This document shows, one piece after another, positions 25,025 to 29,697 of a stretch of 29,697 nt of DNA (the stretch's first letter is position 1; each line of letters starts with the position of its first letter). The DNA comes from Flavobacteriales bacterium UBA6049 (GTDB lineage: Bacteria; Bacteroidota; Bacteroidia; Flavobacteriales_G; Salibacteraceae): positions 1-29,697 of the forward strand of contig DIYR01000020.1 in NCBI GenBank assembly GCA_002429085.1, given 5' to 3'. A model generated the notes under the pieces. It saw only the letters and a list, made by a program, of their open reading frames with translations. It ran no database searches and was not told the origin of the DNA. A program made the translations under genes and the position numbers.

Positions 25025-28000
25025 CTATTTTATTAAGTGAATTTCTCCTTGAATGGTTTTTGTAGACCCGTTATGTAATGTGTATTTGATATGATATACA
25101 TAAATCCCTACACCTGCATCATCGCCATTCTCATAAGTTCCATCCCATCCTCTTTCTATACTTCGAGTCTTAAACACTAATTTACCCCATCTATCGTAGA
25201 TATCCATTTCAAATTGTCTAACTCCATCTCCTTGAGGTAAGAAAACATCATTCTTAGTATCTCCATTAGGAGTGAATGCCGTAGGTACCCATAATGCCGT
25301 TCTGTAATCAATGTTAATTACTTTATTAACAGAATCTGCGCAGTACGTATTCTCAGCAACAAGTTTCACTCTGTAATCACCACTATCTTGAAAAGTGTGT
25401 ACCATAATTTCTCGATCACCTATCAGCTCATCATCTACATACCAATACTGATTTGTATTTCCCGTTGCTATACTTGTAAATGTTACTTGAGAATTAATAA
25501 CATCAGGATTAATCGGATCATACACATAATCTGCATCTGGTTTAGGATAAACAGTAACAGCACAATCAAAATACCTAGTAGATACACAACCATTATCGGT
25601 AGTTACACGAACGCCAACATCCTGACAGCCAGTATTCATGAATGACGAACTAACAAACTGACTGTTTCCTGTTGGTGTCATTCCTCCTCCAAAGTCCCAC
25701 GCATATGTATACGTATCTATATATGGATTAATATTAAACGTAAACTCTTCTGGAAAACACTTAGCTGGTGCATCAGACTCCAATACAAAATCCTTGAAAT
25801 TGTCAACATATATACGAATGCTTTGAATTCCTATTGGAGACTCACATCTGTCAGAAATAGTTACAGTGTAAGTTGTACTTCTATCCGGAGCTATTGCTTG
25901 CACTTGACCTAGCCCTAGCCCGTTATTCCATTCGAACACATATGGCCTCAGTCCTCCTATAGCATTCGCTCTAAGAATATAAGGTTCGCCAGCACAAATT
26001 GTATCTGCCAACTCCATTACAGGTTGAATTGGAGCATAACCACCTACTTGAACCCAAATACTATCAGTAGCAGTTGGACTAGTACCACAAACATCACTAA
26101 CAGTTACGTAGACCATTTGTGAAGAGGTCGGAGAGAAAGTCATGGAATCAATGAAGCTTATTCCATCACTCCATGTGTAACCATAATTTCCATCACCCCC
26201 GTTTGGTTCAACGACTAATGTAATAGCATCACCATTACAAATAGTATCAATTGGTAATAGTTCAGCTTCTAATGGTTCTCTCACATAAACAGTAACGGAT
26301 GCGGTATCTATTGGACAATTATTTACGTCTGTTGCTGAAACAATATACGTTTGAGTAATCGTTGGGCTAGCCTGAGTTGGTGACCCGTCAGCTAGATTCT
26401 TATTCCATTTGTAGATATATCCCCCACTTCCTCCAGTAGCTACTGCTGACAGAAGATGAACATTAGAAATACAAATGGTATCCTCTCCAAATGCTTGTAC
26501 TTTAATACTATCAGGCTCTGTAATTGTAATTGTTGCACTATCAATACATCCTCTACTATCCGTTATTTGAACAGCTCTCAATCCAACACATAGGTTTGTA
26601 TCAATTTGTTGATAACCTCCATTATCCCAAGAATAAATAAATGGAGCCGTTCCACCTGTTAAAACAGTTGCTGTTGCACTTGCGTCACAAGACACTCCTG
26701 CACAACTAGTTTGAGAAGGATTAACTATAGCCGAAACGATTGGTGGAACATTGTTAACAGTTATGTTCCCAACAGTTTCACACCCAAAGCTATCTACCAC
26801 AACAACACTATATGGATTTGCACCTAGATTAAACATCGTATCTGTGCCTGGAATGTTGTAATGAATCGCAATAGTATCTCCTGAATTATTTCTCCAATAA
26901 AAATCATATGGTCCAGGGCTTATTGAGTCAACTGGAATTGCCCACGCCTTTCCTGTACTATCACCTACACACGCTGCAGGAAATTGCCCCATAGCAGGAA
27001 CAATATTAGCGGCACAACTTGGGTCACAAGGAGACTTTATAAATACTTGTACCGTATCAACATGGGAACACCCAAAGCTATCGATTACATTAAACTGATA
27101 ATCCAACAGCGTATCAAATATATTACCTGCTGCTCCCGCTGTATTTGCAGTATTATAAGTTTCTGTTGAGTGTAATGGATCAACCGTCCAATAAACAGAA
27201 TCAATACCTACCGTGTAATCAATTGAATCTAATGGTAAGATATTTTGGGCAAAATTGATTCCCCAAGAATCGATATACCCATTATCGATAGCAAGATTAT
27301 CCACAATCGTTAAAGTCCAATTTCCATTAATTGGACAACCAATAAAGTTTGTAAATAGAGTAATAGGGTCATAGGAAGAAGAATCTAAACTATTACCATT
27401 AGCTCCATTACAAGCAGCTACAGTGTTCAAGCAACCAGTACAAGGAAAGGCATTTGCAACAGCATTCATTGTTCCGAATGTATTTCCGGCTGGCTTCCAT
27501 TGATATGGGAATGTTTGACCAATAGGCAATACGGCACCATTATCACAAGGAATTCCTAGCCAATCTCCTCCACCTCCTGGGAAGCTCTTCAGCAATACTG
27601 TGGCTCCACTAGGACAAGTTAAATCAATTGCTAAATCGCCTATATAGCAATGTTCTATGTCCATCCATACATCTTGAATGTCAGCAACAGAGTTAATTGT
27701 CTGATTCTGCGGGAATCCAGAAATTGGCAAGATACTGGTAAAAGGTTGATTCACATTATCTGGTAAAGAGAGTGAATCACCTGATACTGGTGTTATATAT
27801 GTTGAAGTACTATATGGACTTACATTACCTGTTAAATCAAAAGGTATACCATAGCAAGCACTATCAGTAGAAGCATCAGTTCCAGTAAAATCAGGTCTAC
27901 CAGCAACACGAACCACTTGAACAAATGGTTCTGTTTCATTACAACCATTGATATCAGTCATTTTGATATTCATGAAAAGTGCGCCTATAGTATCGAACGT

Positions 28001-28690
28001 TGTTGTAATGTTTTGCCCTGTTCCAAAACTAAATGTATCGCCATCTACATTTTCCAAAGACCAATCAAACTGAACATTTCCATTATTCTGGTTATACCAA
28101 ATACCATTCATTGGGTAATCACCTGTCACAGTCCAAGTACCAGTAGCATTAAAGCAAGCATCAATTTCAGCATTCGGACCAGTTGTGTCAGGATCGACAA
28201 AAAGAAGATCAACGAACATATTCTGACATGGAGGTGTACAACTAATGTCTGCTACCCAACCTTCATCAACTGTATTGGTATCACCATCTGAAGTCCATAC
28301 AAAAGTTAAACAACCTTGCGTATTAGATGGATGATCAGAGAAGATCAATCCAGTGAATGTTGTACCAGTCGTAAAAGTTTGAATTAGAGGAAAAGATGTG
28401 CTAGGACCATCATAAACGGTTAATACATCTCCAGCTCCTATGTTCATCGAACTAAAATCCAACACCAGAAAGTTGCCGGAGTCAGGACAAATTGTCTGAA
28501 CGAAATTCTCATTTATATCATAGTTCGAATGGGTAACGTTGTTTGGAGTTGTTACAACTGGTCCGCTATCTCTAAAGGTTCCATCACAAGTTGTAACCAA
28601 ACCGTTCCCCATATAAAATTCTTGCTGAGCATTTACTCCTAACACAGTTGCGAAGAATACTGCCAAAGTCATTAAAATTCTACTGCTCAT
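25025..28690 (-). CDS. Large T9SS type B cargo: CUB-like, P-domain, PKD/SprB-like repeats
   Basis: 1221 residues of modular extracellular protein. Signal peptide 1-22 (ending GVNAQ). A CUB-like domain (about 25-152, with DVLTVYDGPS and four cysteines) is followed by a beta-rich segment and a proprotein-convertase P-domain (about 315-482, DIQDVWMDIEHCYIGDLAIDL through GNWTLTIVDNLAIDNGYIDSWG). SprB/PKD-like repeats (about 555-960) and PKD-like domains (about 965-1128) follow. The last about 90 residues are a T9SS type B (gliding-motility-associated) C-terminal domain with PTAFTPNGDTKNDVF, FEMDIYDRWGKLVF and GIYVYHIKYT. No protease active site is seen. It is likely a secreted or surface adhesin-type protein. 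Its start overlaps the stop of the small secreted protein by 11 bases. Confidence 0.9.
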   Translation of the reverse strand: MSSRILMTLAVFFATVLGVNAQQEFYMGNGLVTTCDGTFRDSGPVVTTPNNVTHSNYDINENFVQTICPDSGNFLVLDFSSMNIGAGDVLTVYDGPSTSFPLIQTFTTGTTFTGLIFSDHPSNTQGCLTFVWTSDGDTNTVDEGWVADISCTPPCQNMFVDLLFVDPDTTGPNAEIDACFNATGTWTVTGDYPMNGIWYNQNNGNVQFDWSLENVDGDTFSFGTGQNITTTFDTIGALFMNIKMTDINGCNETEPFVQVVRVAGRPDFTGTDASTDSACYGIPFDLTGNVSPYSTSTYITPVSGDSLSLPDNVNQPFTSILPISGFPQNQTINSVADIQDVWMDIEHCYIGDLAIDLTCPSGATVLLKSFPGGGGDWLGIPCDNGAVLPIGQTFPYQWKPAGNTFGTMNAVANAFPCTGCLNTVAACNGANGNSLDSSSYDPITLFTNFIGCPINGNWTLTIVDNLAIDNGYIDSWGINFAQNILPLDSIDYTVGIDSVYWTVDPLHSTETYNTANTAGAAGNIFDTLLDYQFNVIDSFGCSHVDTVQVFIKSPCDPSCAANIVPAMGQFPAACVGDSTGKAWAIPVDSISPGPYDFYWRNNSGDTIAIHYNIPGTDTMFNLGANPYSVVVVDSFGCETVGNITVNNVPPIVSAIVNPSQTSCAGVSCDASATATVLTGGTAPFIYSWDNGGYQQIDTNLCVGLRAVQITDSRGCIDSATITITEPDSIKVQAFGEDTICISNVHLLSAVATGGSGGYIYKWNKNLADGSPTQASPTITQTYIVSATDVNNCPIDTASVTVYVREPLEAELLPIDTICNGDAITLVVEPNGGDGNYGYTWSDGISFIDSMTFSPTSSQMVYVTVSDVCGTSPTATDSIWVQVGGYAPIQPVMELADTICAGEPYILRANAIGGLRPYVFEWNNGLGLGQVQAIAPDRSTTYTVTISDRCESPIGIQSIRIYVDNFKDFVLESDAPAKCFPEEFTFNINPYIDTYTYAWDFGGGMTPTGNSQFVSSSFMNTGCQDVGVRVTTDNGCVSTRYFDCAVTVYPKPDADYVYDPINPDVINSQVTFTSIATGNTNQYWYVDDELIGDREIMVHTFQDSGDYRVKLVAENTYCADSVNKVINIDYRTALWVPTAFTPNGDTKNDVFLPQGDGVRQFEMDIYDRWGKLVFKTRSIERGWDGTYENGDDAGVGIYVYHIKYTLHNGSTKTIQGEIHLIK
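25841..26488 (-). repeat. Three tandem protein repeats (DTIC-initiated) in the large cargo protein
   Basis: Residues about 735-950 hold three copies of an about 80-residue unit. Each begins with DTIC (737-740, 815-818, 896-899), continues with a GG-x-Y-x-W core (GGSGGYIYKW, GGDGNYGYTW, GGLRPYVFEW), and ends with a TY-V-TVSD-C-like strand. The spacing is 78 and 81 residues. DNA identity between copies is low, so these are old repeats. Confidence 0.7.
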
Positions 28691-29084
28691 CTTTAGCCAT
28701 TAATTTAAGCTGAAACATAGAAGGTAAGATTAGTACCTTACTAGAATTCGGTATTTGAAAACTTTGTGAAAGCCTTTCGTTAGTTGGTTCAATAACTAAT
28801 AAGCGATTAAAATTAGCTAAGTCTGCCTCTGATGTAAATGAATAAGTTCCATTTTTCATTTGCAACTGATCTATTAAAGGAAGTAGCGTTCTTTTATGAT
28901 CTGGCATTTCCATTACCACATACCCATTTTGCACGATGTACGTGTAGAACTTGACGCTATCAGAAGAAAGTCCTGCCACTTGATTAGCACCTAGTGCTTC
29001 TTGCAACCTAGGATCTACCTGTTGTGCTTGCGAAATTCCAGTTAGGCATCCCGCCAAAAAAACCGTGAATATGAACTGTTTCAT
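28680..29084 (-). CDS. Small secreted protein of unknown function, coupled to the large T9SS cargo gene
   Basis: 134 residues from the ATG at 29084, opening MKQFIFTVFLAGCLTGISQAQQ. The signal peptide probably ends at SQAQ; an LAGC motif at residues 10-13 could mimic a lipobox but comes very early, so signal peptidase I is more likely. The mature part has predicted alpha/beta character with segments SVKFYTYIVQNGYVVMEMPD, ADLANFNRLLVIEP and SSKVLILPSMFQLKLM; I do not recognise a family. An upstream ATG at 29105 overlaps the TAACTTTG box (29103-29110), so it would precede the transcript start and is rejected. The stop overlaps the start of the 1221-aa cargo gene by 11 bases, so the two are probably translated together. 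Confidence 0.8.
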   Translation of the reverse strand: MKQFIFTVFLAGCLTGISQAQQVDPRLQEALGANQVAGLSSDSVKFYTYIVQNGYVVMEMPDHKRTLLPLIDQLQMKNGTYSFTSEADLANFNRLLVIEPTNERLSQSFQIPNSSKVLILPSMFQLKLMAKDEQ

Positions 29085-29102
29085 AAATACTATATCTGTC
29101 CA

Positions 29103-29110
29103 CAAAGTTA
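29103..29110 (-). promoter_or_regulatory. -7 box (TAACTTTG) of the small-protein/cargo unit
   Basis: Reads TAACTTTG on the minus strand, 18 bases before the ATG at 29084. It fixes the start at 29084 rather than 29105. The -33 region has no clear TTTG. Confidence 0.5.
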
Positions 29111-29251
29111 ATTACCCAGAGTAGACGAGAGAAGTAAAAAGTAGTTGGGTCAGTTTATTGACAATTTCATCCGCTAAGCAAAGCCCTTTTGTTAAATTCG
29201 CACGGAAAGTTCTTGAACACATCTTTTTATAACAGATAATTTATTCAAAAC

Positions 29252-29697
29252 ATGAAAGTAACCGTTGTTGGTGCCGGTAACGTTGGAGCAACATGTGCAA
29301 ATGTTTTAGCGCACAACGAAATAGCAAACGAAGTTGTTCTCGTAGATATTAAAGAAGGATTCGCAGAAGGTAAAGCATTAGATATGTGGGAAACTTCTCC
29401 GATTAACCTGTATGATTCAAGAATTATTGGTTCTACCAACGATTATTCTGTTACTGCAGATTCTGAGGTAGTAGTAATTACTTCTGGTCTTCCTCGTAAG
29501 CCTGGAATGAGTCGCGATGACCTTATCGCTACTAATGCAGGTATCGTCAAGTCTGTTACCGAAAACGTGGTTAAGTATTCTCCAAATGCTAAAATCATCG
29601 TTGTTTCTAATCCATTAGATGTAATGACTTACCAAGCGTATCTAACGGCTGGTAAAGCATCTAATGAAGTATTTGGTATGGCTGGTATCTTAGATAC
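29252..29697 (+). CDS. mdh: Malate dehydrogenase, 3' end outside window
   Basis: The first 148 codons of an LDH-type malate dehydrogenase, which interconverts malate and oxaloacetate with NAD in the TCA cycle. The N-terminal NAD-binding motif is VVGAGNVGATCA (Gly7, Gly9, Gly12), with Asp32 in VLVDIKEG for the adenosine ribose. The substrate loop GLPRKPGMSRDDL and the following ATNAGIV and VVSNPLDVMTY are the malate-dehydrogenase forms (Arg-Lys-Pro-Gly-Met, against Gln-containing loops in lactate dehydrogenases). The start at 29252 is clear. Divergent from the small secreted protein gene across 167 bases; only a weak -7 match (TAAATTCG, 29193-29200) is seen. About half of the usual 310 or so residues is present. 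Confidence 0.94.
   Translation, partial: MKVTVVGAGNVGATCANVLAHNEIANEVVLVDIKEGFAEGKALDMWETSPINLYDSRIIGSTNDYSVTADSEVVVITSGLPRKPGMSRDDLIATNAGIVKSVTENVVKYSPNAKIIVVSNPLDVMTYQAYLTAGKASNEVFGMAGILD

Noticed and set aside
27917..28291. 124-codon open frame opposite the large cargo gene
   Set aside because: Rich in Ile, Cys, Thr and Ser as expected from antisense reading of a Thr/Asn/Gly/Asp-rich gene; no recognisable domain.
1..29697. CRISPR array, tRNA, rRNA, insertion sequence or prophage
   Set aside because: No spaced direct repeats, no cloverleaf or rRNA-like stretch, no transposase, integrase or phage protein seen on either strand by reading.

Overview
The window looks like an AT-rich chromosomal segment of a Bacteroidota bacterium, most likely a marine or aquatic member of the Flavobacteriales (a Cryomorphaceae-like group is my guess, not proven). 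The evidence is the family content: a fused SecDF, a type III glutamine synthetase, the Bacteroidota form of PurM, DUF5686 and DUF5606 proteins, a PorE-like OmpA protein, and two cargo proteins with type IX secretion system (T9SS) C-terminal signals (one type A, one type B). Promoter-like TAnnTTTG boxes, the Bacteroidota -7 element, lie just upstream of most transcription units, often with no Shine-Dalgarno sequence.

Layout. 1-1872 (-) is the 5' part of a DUF5686 outer-membrane-type protein. 2077-5373 (-) holds purM and a 683-aa TPR/beta-propeller/CRD/OmpA protein like PorE. 5496-7685 (-) is glutamine synthetase III. 7812-9012 (-) is tatA followed by a Na+/Ca2+ antiporter. 9094-12192 (-) is secDF. 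12324-12752 (+) is a DCC-type thiol oxidoreductase that shares a bidirectional terminator with a DUF5606 gene. 12784-16482 (-) runs HsdR_N-like nuclease-fold protein, secreted S8 protease, DUF5606. Divergent from it are holA (16611-17615), a TonB-dependent receptor (17762-20065), pyrG, yidC and a DUF6438 lipoprotein, all on +. 24218-29084 (-) holds an EI24/CysZ-like membrane protein, a 1221-aa modular T9SS cargo protein and a small secreted protein. The window ends inside mdh (+).

How the genes fit together. Much of the segment concerns the cell envelope: SecDF, TatA and YidC move or insert proteins at the inner membrane; the PorE-like protein is a candidate periplasmic anchor of T9SS; the S8 protease and the modular adhesin-like protein are probable T9SS clients; the TonB receptor and DUF5686 protein belong to the outer membrane. 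Housekeeping metabolism (PurM, GSIII, PyrG, Mdh) and replication (HolA) are interleaved. I see no mobile element, CRISPR array, tRNA, rRNA, or gene-free stretch above about 200 bases.

The most striking non-coding signal is a perfect 12-bp inverted repeat (17682-17712) whose 7-bp loop contains the TTTG -33 element of a well-formed promoter for the TonB receptor, so it reads as an operator. The most system-like gene pair is the small secreted protein overlapping by 11 bases with the CUB/P-domain/repeat protein. I found no clear, wholly new biological system; these two are the best leads.
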